From Cucumis sativus (taxonomy: Eukaryota > Streptophyta > Magnoliopsida > Cucurbitales > Cucurbitaceae): a stretch of DNA of 64,000 nt. The notes beneath the pieces are model-generated. The model did not search any database and had not been told where the DNA came from. It was given only the letters and a program-made list of their open reading frames with translations. The position numbers were made by a program, and so were the translations under genes. Location: NCBI RefSeq assembly GCF_000004075.3, contig NC_026660.2:14093837-14157836 (forward strand), read 5' to 3'. Below, piece after piece: positions 1 to 10,407 of the stretch; the stretch's first letter is position 1; every line of letters begins with the position of its first letter.

Positions 1-902
1 TCAAAAAATATTTTAAATAGCATTAGAATACATCTAACAAGATTTTCTGCAGAAGCATAAACGACCAACCGAGAATGTTCGTCTCTGAAAATGTTCTTGG
101 AAAGTAAACTTATGAAGTTGTTGACTCCAGTTGAACCTACAAAGACAACATGAATATAAGCATCCATCATAGGACAAGAGAGTACAACTCTTATAGAAAC
201 TTTCAACATTGAACATTACCTATCACTACATGCGTCGATAAGAGAAACAACTACATAGCAGAGCACAAATGTAGAATAACAGCATCACCGTAACATCCAC
301 TTGGTCTACAATATTGAAACTTTTTACAAATTACAACTCTTGTATCATTGCTCTTTAGAAAATTTACCTGGATATAAATAAGTAATCTACAAGGAAATTA
401 TTGAATAAGTAATCATAAGTAATAATCGAGATGAATGAAACTTAAGAATCCATTAGTAGTTCACTGTCAATAAGGTTGGAAGAAACGTTATCCGATAAGA
501 ACCGAAAAGTTTCCATCTTAAGGAGTCAAACACTTTCATCAGAAATAAGACAGTTTTCATGTGTAATCCACTTCAGTTAACGAAGCCAAGAAATATTAAG
601 GTACTAGGAAAATGAAACTAGAACAACTTGTATCATTTATGGCTTAACAGAAATTAAAGGTCTCCTAGTTTCTTATCCAAAAAAAGCTCTACCAATGAGT
701 ATGACATAAAATCCATGACAATTTACAAAAGTAGCAATTTAGCAATAGCAATAAGTACAGACATAACACCCATGACAATTTACACAAGTAGCAATAGCCA
801 ACCAGTACAAGCATACTATCCATGATAAAAAAGAAAGGTATCTATTACTCTTAATCCTATAATATGAACGACATTAACTAAGAAGGGACCATTGACATGT
901 AC
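1..902. other. Intergenic, no identified gene
   Basis: AT-rich sequence with no protein that I recognise. On the minus strand a 3'-splice-like site (TTTGTAG) near 138 is followed by an open stretch towards position 20 (reading GSTGVNNFISLLSKN and onward). It could be another captured exon, since this flank carries three others on the same strand, but I cannot name the family. Confidence 0.3.
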
Positions 903-1116
903 CTGATGTTCTAATTCCATGGAGATCGAAGTCCCGAATGAGCTTCCACAAGTTAACATCCTACAATACAATACATTTTAGTTAAATCATATAGCAACTC
1001 ATTAAACATATAGAGAAGGACTTCCAACTGACATTTGGAAAAGAGTTGGGTTGATCAATTTTTGTGGCATGGGGAGCAATGTTATCTTGAGCAAATTGTT
1101 TAACACTTTCTTTGAA
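903..1116 (-). pseudogene. Isovaleryl-CoA dehydrogenase fragment, two exons
   Basis: Two consecutive exons of a mitochondrial isovaleryl-CoA dehydrogenase (acyl-CoA dehydrogenase family, leucine degradation). The upstream exon, 1033-1116, follows a TTGCAG acceptor, encodes FKESVKQFAQDNIAPHA and runs to SFPN before an AAT|GTCAGT donor. The next exon, 903-960, follows TTGTAG, encodes DVNLWKLIRDFDLHGI and ends at a GTACAT donor. The join is in frame and gives the N-terminal acyl-CoA dehydrogenase helices as they occur in plant enzymes. The following exon (EEYGGLG region), the FAD-binding core and the catalytic C-terminal half are absent from the 900 bases downstream, so this is a fragment and not a gene. 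Retained introns show that it is a genomic, not cDNA-derived, copy. Family assignment is by recognition of the motif string and exon phase. Confidence 0.7.
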
Positions 1117-2689
1117 CTGCAATCAGTTAATCAAGAATTTTGATATATTGACATTATAAATGAAACTACATACAAATCATTTTTGTAATAAACTAATTTG
1201 AACCATTTACTATCATTTAAATAAAGCGAGAGAGAAAAGAGGAAGCCTTAAAAGCAAGATTCTTAATATATCCTCATAAAAAAAAAAAAAAACTTGTTCA
1301 AGTGTCAAAGTCGACAAAAAAAAAAAAAAACTGCAACTGACAAAAACGAAAGAACTATGATTATTTGATGATGTTTGGTTCAATAAGTAGGAATGTAGCT
1401 TGGAACCTTTTCTCATTTTCTCCAACTGCCAGAACATTCAAGACATTTTTTAAAGATTCACAACACTCTATCACTTCACATTTCATGTACTCATCTGCAC
1501 AAATGTGCTTCCATAGGTCATAATCTCTGGATTAAAATTCAACAGCCATATCCAATGCTATTGGAATATGTAGCAGTATAAAAATTGTTAACAGTTGCTA
1601 TAAGTATGCCTAAAAATTTCAACAGCCATATCCAATGCTATTGGAATCTGTAGCAGTAGAAAAATTGTTAACAGTTGCTATAAGTATGCCTAAAAATTTC
1701 AACAGCCATATCCAATGCTATTGGAATCTGTAGCAGTAGAAAAATTGTTAACAGTTGCTATAAGTATGCCTAAAAATTAAAAGAAAACATAAAGGGACTA
1801 TATTGACCTTGCTGGCTAGTAAAAAGGGAGGCATTTGGATTATTTTTAGGCTGGGATATGAGGAATAAGGAACTAGCAAGAGATCCATCTCTCTGTTTCA
1901 TTTGAAAATTTAGTTTAGTTTTAAAATTATAATTGAAAGGATGCTTGGAATGAAGAATTCTAATTTTTAGGCAAGAGTTCTAATAAACTCTATGGGTGTA
2001 TCTCCTAATCCTCCGTTTCTAACTTTATTGTCTTTCCCAAGAGATTTGACAAGATAATTTTATCTGATATTGAAGAAATTTCACCAATTGTGGGCTGCAA
2101 ATAGTTCAAATAGAACTAGTATTGGAATATATAGAATATACAAAATACCCTAGCCCATACGAAACAAAAGAACTCCAAGACATAGAAGAAGCAAAAGTCA
2201 TTAAAAGAAATGGATGAAGTGCAAACATACACAAGACAACTAGCAGTAACTACCACAATATGCTTATGAACCAACAACTGAAGTAACCTAACTAATAACA
2301 AAGTCAACCTATCACAAAAGCACAAGTTTTCATTTTTCAACCAATAGAGGCATGCCTGCAAATAACCATCATCTTTTGTAGACTTTAGAAAGATGTCTGA
2401 CAAAGCAGACAATAACTTGGAGAACAGGACTTAAGTATAGTCCGGAAATATGAGACTACATTTTTCAACTAAAAGGCTAATTCCTTAAACATCATGTAAA
2501 TCAAGTCCCTTTGAATTGCATAAACATGGCACCAACTCCATTGCTGAATGAATAAAGCATAAACTACCTTAATAAAGCATAAATTTACCCAAATGCAATA
2601 TTGTGAATTAATTGCAACATCTTTAGTGAACATAAAGGGGCTATATTGACCTTGGGAAAGACAATTTGAATGAATAAATCATAAACTAC
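1117..2689. other. Intergenic with A/T homopolymers and tandem repeat
   Basis: No gene recognised. It contains the three-copy 80-bp tandem repeat at 1538-1777 and two A-rich runs near 1278 and 1316. Short open frames, such as the one at 2116-2412 on the minus strand, have no recognisable domain and look like chance frames. Confidence 0.4.
1538..1777. repeat. 80-bp tandem repeat, three copies
   Basis: Three head-to-tail copies start at 1538, 1618 and 1698, each beginning TTCAACAGCCATATCC and ending in a TATGCCTAAAAATT context. Copies 2 and 3 appear identical. Copy 1 differs at a few bases (TATGTAGCAGTAT versus TCTGTAGCAGTAG). This suggests a recent duplication of one unit. Confidence 0.95.
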
Positions 2690-3142
2690 CTTAATAAGTT
2701 TATCAGATGCAACGTATCATTTCGCTTCTTCAAGACTCATCTCTGCATTTAAGTTTAGAATTAGATGTTAGTGTGAGTAATCATACTTAGGAAAAGAGAA
2801 TAAAGCTTTTCAGCCTACTCGTGTCTTGACGTTCTAGAACTGAATTCTACATCTTGGATACTGGATTCACAATAACACTAAAATATATACAATTGGAACT
2901 CAATGTAGAAATAACATACAAGTCGAGGTGGAGATAGCTTCATGTTTTCATCTTTGCAAGCAAAACGGATATTGGTAAGTTTTCTTTAGTTCTTACAAGA
3001 TTAACCTAGAAAAAAGAAAATTGCTTATCATGTAAATCAAGTAGAAATTACAACTTCGATCCAAAGTCTAAACATAAAGTTCTCAACTTACATCTAGATT
3101 TGATTCCCTAGAATGTTCTCCAATAATCATTCCATCATAAAT
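2690..3142 (-). pseudogene. TypA/BipA translational GTPase fragment, three exons
   Basis: Three successive exons from the C-terminal part of a plant TypA/BipA-type ribosome-associated GTPase (organellar, SVR3-like). Exon 3092-3142 encodes YDGMIIGEHSRESNLD between a TTCCAG acceptor and a GTAAGT donor. Exon 2920-3005 starts with a V-N-L-V-R-T-K-E reading, shifts frame, and then reads NIRFACKDENMKLSPPRL before GTATGT. Exon 2690-2742 reads MSLEEAK then a stop, then YVASDKLI, before GTAGTT. The order and phases match the domain that follows the EF-G-like region in TypA, and the frameshift and stop mark it as dead. The GTPase domain (G1-G5 motifs) is missing. It lies on the same strand as the dehydrogenase and DUF7722 fragments, although in real genomes these are unrelated genes. 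Confidence 0.7.
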
Positions 3143-4285
3143 CTGGAACATAAATTATCAGGAAAACTGAGCAGAACATTTTCGAGGACCCATATATTAT
3201 CTACAATGAAAAGATAATGGATCCTCAGTCTAATGGAGACAACAAAATATACATTTAGACCAACTCATAGCATAAAAGATAATAGGTCTATGAATCAAAT
3301 GATTTTAGGGTATCAAAAATAGCTCCTAAACAAACGTATATATAATTGAACATCCACGCTTCCTGCCTATGAAAACAGGGAAACAATTAATTCACGAGAT
3401 TGAACATTTTGAGAAACTTCTATCCAAAAGGAGGAAAGAGGGGTGGAAAGTGTACACTAAAAAACCATTATGCACCATATAGATGAATTGACATGACTTA
3501 GCTACAAATACTTGTGCAAACTGCAAAATGACAGCAACTAGCACAATAAAAACAAATCAAACAATTTTCTAAATGGTGAATTGCCAATTGCCAAACTAAA
3601 CTTCATTACAACAAGTCTAATATACTAAGTTAAAAATAGGCTTCAGTGTGTGTAACAATCAGATCATAGAACACACTCGCACAATGCAAAAGAAAAAGAA
3701 AAAAACTTTTAAAGCTTCAGACACATATCGTCAAACACCTTACAAGCACAAACTAATATCATATTTTCTCATAATCTCACAAAAAAAAAATCTTGTTTAA
3801 GTTTCAAGATAAAATTGATTGATGATGTTCTTTTTTAGAAGATTTCAAGAAATAAATAAGAGAATACTTCAACTTTTCTGCATGATTCCAAAATCCTATC
3901 AATCAAGAAATCTTGTTGTAATCCCAACAAGAAAAACTTATGTTCTTCCTCCGTCCACAGTACAACAAGATAAAACCTAACGAAAATCCTAAATGTATTA
4001 AGTGAAAATCCCCACAAATTATCAGTCATTTACACAACTACTCCAAATCATATCTTAAAATCACTAGATAAGCACCAATTCAAAGAAAAATGGAGAAAAT
4101 CAAACCTTGCTAGCATGTAGACGTTTTTGTTAAATATTGAATCCTGAAAAACCATTCTCAGCACACTAAGAAACATTCATAGAAACATAAGATGTGACAA
4201 TCAAGACCAAGGCAGAGTTGGAGTTCATAAAAATTTAATAGTTTTTTTTTTTTTAGGAATTTCATCAAACACATGGTGGGTAAAT
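3143..4285. other. Intergenic, nothing recognised
   Basis: AT-rich, with scattered A runs and no coherent coding frame or structural RNA signature by eye. Confidence 0.4.
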
Positions 4286-4458
4286 TCAAAGTTGTTCAGG
4301 CCATAAGAACATCCCAATAGCAAATGCTCTTTTCCCTTAAGGGTACCATCAAAACAGAGTCCATATTGTTTTAGAAGCAAATTCAACTTACCTTCCCCCA
4401 TTTTCTCATAATCCCTCTTCGTGTACTTAGGATAATGAAGCAACATTTGAACACCCAC
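4286..4458 (-). pseudogene. DUF7722-family protein exon, frameshifted
   Basis: The frame reads HYPKYTKRDYEKMGEGKLNL and continues LLLKQYGL, characteristic of the small plant DUF7722 family of unknown function. After GTL (around 4337-4340) the frame is lost by one base. The +1 frame then reads GKRAFAIGMFLWPEQL and a stop at 4286-4288, the conserved C-terminal end of the family. The simplest explanation is a single-base deletion in the CTTAAGGG stretch. The 5' edge is a TTTTGAAG acceptor-like site at about 4459, so an upstream exon would be needed. None is recognised in the GC-richer stretch 4630-4800, which could hold a promoter or first exon. Confidence 0.6.
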
Positions 4459-4869
4459 CTTCAAAATTCAAACTTCCACCATGAAAAAAAGAAAAAAAAC
4501 TCACCCCTCCTTCTTCTTCTGACTTGGGTAAGAAGAAGAGGGGTAGTTGAAACTCATGTATAAAGACATTGGATTGTTGGAATGTTTATGAAAGGAAAAT
4601 ACACAATATTCACAAAGAGAGAGACAAAGAGAGAAGGAATGGCAGCGCCGGAGAAGACGAAAACGATGGACACATCGGAGCGAATAGATGGCCACGCCAG
4701 AGTGAACAGACGGCCAGGAGTAGGGGCGAATGGTGACGAGGCCGGAAGATGGTCGGATTGGAGATGGAAGACGATCAGATTGGAGATGGAGATTTCGCGG
4801 AAGAATTGGGGAAAATAATAAGGGTTTACGATTTGGGGAAATATTTTCTAAATTTCTAATCTTTATTTA

Positions 4870-5064
4870 TTATTTTTTTAATAAAAATATATTATTTTAT
4901 GTTTTTTTCTATGACATCAAATAACTGTCGCGGAATGTATTATCCGAAAAATTCCGTCTTTTCCCGCCAAAAACGCGAAATTTTACATTTTGTGACAGTT
5001 CTTTTTTCTCTCTCTCATTTTCTGATATACATAACTGTCATAGTAGACAGTTTTTCTTCTAGTG
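4870..5064 (-). mobile_element. Putative CACTA transposon terminus
   Basis: Read on the minus strand, the sequence begins CACTAGAAGAAAAACTGTC at 5064, the usual form of a CACTA-superfamily terminal inverted repeat. The adjacent 190 bases hold the subterminal motif AACTGTC in both orientations (near 4923, 4995 and 5033) and a short inverted repeat (GCGGAAT...ATTCCG), which is typical subterminal structure. The homology between module A and modules B/C starts exactly at the next base (TACATAGTG, 5065), so TAC is the expected 3-bp target duplication. The partner end was not found in positions 1-4870, so the element extends beyond the window or has lost that end. Transposase coding was not seen. 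Confidence 0.5.
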
Positions 5065-5329
5065 TACATAGTGAGAAAATTCAAAATTTACCCTCTTACT
5101 TGTATCTTTTCAATAAAAAGTGCATCTTAGTTGTAATTATGTCAAAATAAAAAATAAAAAAATAACTCGTCAGTTAACGTGGTTATCCATTAACTGATTT
5201 GGGTGAACTTTCTAAAGATAAAAATAACAAAAACAAACAAACAAAAGACTAGAACATGTTATTTAATTATGTAATTACAACTTCCCTTTCTCCTCCGTGA
5301 GAAAAAAAACCATTTCTCTAAATTTCATC

Positions 5330-5336
5330 TATATAT
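5330..5336 (+). promoter_or_regulatory. TATA box of PMEI copy A
   Basis: TATATAT lies 71 bases before the ATG, with the same spacing in all three copies (35411-35417 and 56923-56929). It is a plausible core promoter, not experimentally supported here. Confidence 0.5.
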
Positions 5337-5400
5337 GTGTATTGATCAAATGACCCATATCAATAAGGACACAAAATTGGCAAAGAACAAATAAATTAAA

Positions 5401-5922
5401 ATGGCCAATAACTCTTGTTTCATTACTTTCTCTCTCATTGGAGTTCTTTTGTTCACCATCATTTCAAATGTGGCATCATCTAACGACGTTGTTTCTACCA
5501 TCTGTTCAGAAATCTCAAATCCACAATTTTGTTTAAGTGTGTTGAAATCTGCAGGCACTACAGATCTAAAAGGCTTGGCTGTATACACCTTAAACCTTGC
5601 TCATTCAAATGCTGGCAAATCTTTGATCCTAGCCAACTCACTAGCAAAAGCCACCACCAATCCTCAACTTAAGCAACGATATTCATTTTGTGCTGAGAGC
5701 TATGATGAAGTTGTTGGTGACATTGAAAATGCTCAAAACGACTTGGCACTTGGGGACTTTATTGGTGTCATTATTGTAACTACTGGTGCCATGACAACTC
5801 TTGGTGATCACTGTCAGAATAAGCTCTTGCAGCCGCCGAAGGATACATCGTTGCTTTTAAAGAATAGCAACACTCTAGATGATATATTTAGCATTATTAT
5901 GGTTATATCCGATCATCTTTGA
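5401..5922 (+). CDS. PMEI / invertase-inhibitor family protein, copy A
   Basis: Intronless 173-residue frame, the usual size for a plant pectin methylesterase inhibitor or cell-wall/vacuolar invertase inhibitor. Residues 1-26 form a hydrophobic signal peptide (ITFSLIGVLLFTIIS core), so the product is secreted to the apoplast or endomembrane system. The four canonical cysteines are present: Cys35 and Cys44 (first disulfide, helical hairpin) and Cys97 and Cys138 (second disulfide, four-helix bundle). The family binds pectin methylesterase or acid invertase one-to-one. Sequence alone does not decide which. The start is fixed by the signal peptide and by the TATA box 71 bases upstream. Two overlapping AATAAA signals follow the stop (5949-5958). 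The start reads MANN here against MDNN in the other two copies, and residue 126 is Val instead of Ala. It looks functional. Confidence 0.88.
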   Translation: MANNSCFITFSLIGVLLFTIISNVASSNDVVSTICSEISNPQFCLSVLKSAGTTDLKGLAVYTLNLAHSNAGKSLILANSLAKATTNPQLKQRYSFCAESYDEVVGDIENAQNDLALGDFIGVIIVTTGAMTTLGDHCQNKLLQPPKDTSLLLKNSNTLDDIFSIIMVISDHL

Positions 5923-6059
5923 GGGTTATGTACTTGAACATTTTGATCAATAAATAAACTGAAGTTTAATTTTTAAAATAATATTACAATGTGATGGTGA
6001 TTGGAATTGATTACTTACTTTGATTAAACTTGAGAAGATAAAGAAAATCAATTAATAGA

Positions 6060-6760
6060 AACGTTCACCGACACACATTGTCAGCACGTCGGAGAAAGCC
6101 TAAACTTTTTTTTCTTTTCTTTTACGTTCTGTTTTCTTTTCTTTGTTTGCCATCATCATCATCATCATCTTCTTCTTCTAGCTTGTTACGTTATGTTTCA
6201 ATTGCATACTTCTGTTATTCTTGTAATTTCTTCGTGGTTTTCTTTTTAACTTTGTGTTTCAGTGTGGATTCATAAACACATTTTTCGGTGCTCTGGATTC
6301 TGGATCTGTTATGATTTGAAAGGGTACAGTGAAGTGAAAAGTTGAAATGGAAAAGAAAAAAGAAGAAATGAGGACACTTCTCATGGTGGTGGCAGCAAAG
6401 ACGAACGGCGACGACAACACAACTCTCATCCTCTCCCTATATCTTGATCGATTTTGGGTTTATTTTCGTTTTGCATTCTGTTATGTGTGGAAGGGAGAAT
6501 AAATAGTGTGGACTTTCCCCGACGTCTTCGAAAACGTTGGGAAATTTACCTTTCGTCGACGTATGTAGTAAACACGTCGGAGAAAGTTTAAATAATAAAT
6601 TCATTATTTAAACTTTTCCCGACGTACTCCTGTCATACGAGTCTAAATTAAATTTAATGCGTTCACCTTCGGCGATGTGTGTCAAGGTGACGTTGGAAAA
6701 AGTTTAAACACTAATGCAATTATTTTAAATCACATATGTTATCGCTTATAAGGCATAGGA
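6060..6760. repeat. Inverted-repeat region rich in CGACGT/ACGTCGG motifs, module A
   Basis: Downstream of the PMEI gene the sequence repeats the motif ACGTCGG-A-GAAA and its complement (near 6088, 6520, 6560, 6574 and 6620). The core is a 52-bp imperfect palindrome at 6574-6625: ACGTCGGAGAAAGTTTAAAT pairs with its complement across a 6-base AAATTC centre. The same palindrome is at 36657-36708 and 58169-58220. Repeated short motifs in both orientations resemble the subterminal region of a CACTA-type or other non-autonomous DNA element. No flanking target duplication was identified. A CAT/CTT microsatellite lies at about 6151-6178. Confidence 0.6.
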
Positions 6761-8167
6761 GTCTATTAACGATAGAAACCTATCTTGATAGGTTTTGCTA
6801 CATTTACCATTTTTAAAAAACATTCTTATATACTTAACTATTATTCCTAAAATTGCTAACCCATTATACTTTCCCTAAGTTAAATGTATAATGTCAAAAG
6901 TAAGTTTACTACGAAGGTAATCTATGTGACCCTTTTATCCTAACGTAGGAAGTTTGTTCCACTCCATACCATTATTGAACTAAAAGGATTAAGTGTGTAT
7001 TAATATGTTTAAACAAGTATAATTATAGCAAAATCTATAAGTGATATATTGATATTAGCAATACAATACGCGTCACATATGCAAACATTTTGTGTCTAAT
7101 CGTTGTATTTACAATTAACTCCATTAAAATATTACAAATAGAAATAGAACTCTTTAACCTAAGTTCAGTTAGGATCACAAACTACGAAACGAAAGCATGG
7201 AACAAATTTAATTTGTTTTTTTTTCTTTAAAGGAAATTTTGTGCGTAGCACATTATATTTTTTTCTTTCCTTTAAAAAACATTATTGATCTTATGATATT
7301 TGGCAGAGATTGTAGTTTTTTAAGAATGTAAATAATGTAAATAATGTGCCAAATAATTGAAAACATGTTATCCGAAACAGAGAATGGTTAAGAAATTGTT
7401 GACATTTAGTCAAATTAATAAATAATTCAAATTTAGGTTTGATTTTTGAATTTGAAACTATAGTAAATTAGAAGTGTTTTGAAACAGTGTTTACGAAAAG
7501 ATTTTTAATTTTAAACAGCATTATAGTGCGTAAACATTTTTAATTTTAAACAGCATTATAGTGCGTAAACATTTTTAATTTTAAACAGCATTATAGTAGC
7601 TATAGATACCATATAATAGTCTACACAATCTTTGTTCCAAATGATCAATTCGATTTTTTAAATCAAGTCTAATGTTTTTTTTTTTTTTTTTTGCCTATTT
7701 CTTACCATAATTTACATTTTTTGTAAGTATAATGGTTGAGTGCAAAAAGAGAGTTGACTAGTAAGTGCAAAAAGAGAGCTTACAAGCTTCTGCAAAAGCT
7801 AATCAAGCAACCTAAATCATAAACGAGGAGAAAAGTTGATTGATTAAGCTTTGTTGTGGTAAAGAAGAAGTCAAAGTGAACATCGAACGTTCTTCACTCT
7901 TAAAGAACATCGCGAACAGATAGATTATATATACTTTTCTGGAATTGACCCAAAAAATTCAGTCCCAATGTATTTTATGGTGAGATGCATAGTTTAACTA
8001 AACCGTGTTATTACAAAATTTTCAATTACTAGGAACTCTTAATGAAACGAATACATTATTTTTATAATTACGAGGTAAAATGGAAATATACAAACTACTA
8101 AAAAAAGCTGCAAATCCATTATTGGGATTCAATCTACTCTCCAAGCATGTTCTTGAAATGAGAGTTT
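6761..8167. other. Intergenic spacer of module A
   Basis: AT-rich DNA without a recognised gene, conserved in all three modules. It contains a poly-T run at about 7675-7692 and the A-specific 35-bp tandem repeat at 7501-7600. Confidence 0.5.
7501..7600. repeat. 35-bp tandem repeat, three copies, only in module A
   Basis: ATTTTTAATTTTAAACAGCA begins at 7501, 7536 and 7571, the first two followed by TTATAGTGCGTAAAC. Modules B and C have a single copy (near 37579 and 59094), so A expanded it after the split or B/C contracted. Confidence 0.9.
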
Positions 8168-10107
8168 TTAAGCAGCTACAACTTGCTTATGTGTAAAAGC
8201 AAAACCCTTTTCAACGCCTGCCTTCAGTTTTGGCTTTAGAGCTTCAAGTGCTTTTTGCCCCTACTCAGATAAACCCTGAAGATCAAATGTTACAAAGGCT
8301 TCAATTCCACATGCAAAAATCATGTTCATGAACCAAAAGCACCTTAAGCTTCTCTTCGATATCTTTGAGCTCACTGTATAAAGAACTGATTTCTAAAGCA
8401 ATCATCTCTACTATATCCTCATCGTTCCCACTCTCTTTTAATAAGGCTGGCATGATAATCACAACAAAGAAGAAAAAACTAAGATAAATTTAACAAATTT
8501 TATGTTGGGAAACTTTTTTAAGAACAACTACTTATAAGCCAACCTTAGCTTTGGCCTCACATTCCTTGAAGTTTCTAAAAGTAGATACCACCTGTCCGGG
8601 CAACCCACACCAACCAACCAAGAGTAAGTTAGTGTGAAAGACACTTATTTAAGGAAGAATATGTAAAAGAGGTCATTCAAACTGTTACACATAATAGTAT
8701 TGGAGGCAAATAACCTTGCCATAACTCATCAAGTTCTGATATTGATTGGGCTAGTTTTTGATACTCTGTGGGGTTTGAGACAATATCTGGATTGGCCAGC
8801 TTGACCTAAATAATAATATCGATAGTGATTATTGTGTAGGAAAATATTAAAGCTATAACTAAATGAAAAGCATAATTAGAAATACATCAAAGATGTAAAT
8901 GCAAATTTCAAAAGTGGATCTACAGAATGTAAGGGGAAGAAACTCAAATACAATTACTTTATTAGTTATACGACTACTATAGAGATTCTAGATACACCAC
9001 AGTTCCACGTCCTCTTTTAGGAGGAAAGCAATGGTGAAAAATTAATTGTGAAAACTAAAGAAGGTCCTATTTAAATCCTAACTGCAATAGGAAAGCAAGG
9101 AGTTATAAGGTGATCACTATAGCCAAATCCAAAATGCATTCAGTATTTGTCTTCCAATTTCATTATCAAGTGCATAGACAAGGTCCCTAGTGAGGAAGTT
9201 ATTCGTTCTTTTCTTCATTTTCTATAGCTCTAGAAGTAGCTAAATGGAATCGTCAATCACCTAATCTATTAATTTTAAAACTCAAAAGTTCACCGCGGGA
9301 TTCTAGTCACTGCTGAAACAGCATAGAGTTCACTAGTTCCACAGTTAAATTAACTGCAAATTGCATTTCCTGGCATTTTCAAGAAACAAAAATGCACAAA
9401 TCATAATATGATGAAGCAGAAAAATTCTGTGAGCTCGACTTTTCCAGGACATATCTTAGCTACTTCTCCTATTCTAGCTCGATAACCATTGTACTTCAAC
9501 AACCGAAACATTAATCCAATAGTTAACAATGTTCTGCACTTTATGCCCTTACATTTCCAACGACTTAATGCATACATCAGTAGTTAACACAGACACGGGC
9601 TCTTAAATTCAATGCAAAATAACAGTCCCATTCCAAGCATAAACACCAGATACAAACAATTGATGGACTTGAATCAGTAAAGAAATAAGAATGTTATTTA
9701 ACAGCAAAGCACAAATTATCGATAATTTTTCCACGTCTTCTCAGCAGATTCCAGTTTCACGATCAAATAAGGTTCCTAAAATAAAGCAATCACCATCATC
9801 ATTTTCCACAAATATGATCCGAACTAGTTTTACCACAAATTAATTTCTAATAACTTGAAGAAAAACTCAGTGAACTCAAAGCATAACGAAACTTAAGTTC
9901 TGTTAAAGCCAATCTAAACAATAAGATATAGACATATTGTGTTCTCGAAAGAAAAACATTTAATAAATCTAACAGCTATGCAAATAGAGTTGAAGCTCTA
10001 ACGGGAGGTGCATAGCATTTAAGTTCCAGAGAGCATCTTCTGAAAGCGATGAGCCCATAAGATGAAAAAAGGGCCTCAAGTGAGGAAGAAAGACGCCATC
10101 CAAACAT
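8168..10107 (-). pseudogene. Plastid release factor 1 (APG3/PrfA-like), 5' half, copy A
   Basis: Spliced remnant of the nuclear gene for chloroplast peptide chain release factor 1, which terminates plastid translation at UAA/UAG. Exons by homology: 9974-10107 (start and transit-peptide-like region), 9720-9775 (EPYLIVKLESAEKTW), 8725-8805 (DIVSNPTEYQKLAQSISELD), 8544-8591 (VVSTFRNFKECEAK) and about 8336-8448 (LLKESGNDEDIVEMI to EEKLK). Coding resemblance stops after VLL, before the conserved domain and the GGQ catalytic motif. A further terminal open piece, 8168-8275 (EALKPKLKAGVEKGF with an internal stop), is not recognised. Copy A is the most damaged in its signals: one-base losses in exons 1 and 2, and the GT donors after exons 2 and 3 changed to AT and TT. 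It cannot make release factor. Confidence 0.65.
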
Positions 10108-10407
10108 GAAAAAAGGAAGAAAGGCAAGATTTTGGCAGTTCCAGGCCTGAGGGAAGCGAACAAGGTGGCGAGGGAGGCAAGGCCCCAAAATTTAGCATTG
10201 CCAACAAAGTGAAGGTGGAGAAGGATCTTTCCTTTTAACGTGGCCCTCCGAGAGTTTATGGACGCCCCCAATTGGGGCGTTTGGATGGAGTAAGTTCTTC
10301 AAGGGACTTCCTAGATTCTGTGGAGGTTGTCAAGAAATTCTACGCATCAGATTACAACCACTACAAGGAATTCGGATCAACAAACGCAATTTAACACTAT
10401 TGGGAGA

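Larger units (their letters stand above)
5065..10407. repeat. Segmental duplication, module A (PMEI + APG3 remnant)
   Basis: This stretch aligns along its length with 35147-38888 (module B) and 56659-61923 (module C). Homology starts after TAGTG at 5064 and stops after TTAACACTATTGGGAGA at 10407, where C continues into a chromovirus end. A differs from B/C at scattered substitutions and small indels, whereas B and C barely differ from each other, so A is the older split. Confidence 0.9.

Noticed and set aside
2116..2412. 98-residue minus-strand frame rich in Leu, Phe and Cys
   Set aside because: Typical chance frame of AT-rich DNA, with no recognisable domain, start context or splice structure.
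4155..4175. CACACTAAGAAAC as left end of the CACTA element
   Set aside because: Does not match the right TIR beyond CACTA and is not preceded by TAC.
5346..5588. 80-residue minus-strand frame opposite PMEI, present in three copies
   Set aside because: Pure antisense shadow of the signal-peptide and first-helix region of PMEI; repeated only because PMEI is repeated.
6078..6275. Ser-rich 65-residue frame
   Set aside because: Translation of a CAT/CTT microsatellite and pyrimidine-rich DNA; not conserved in reading frame.
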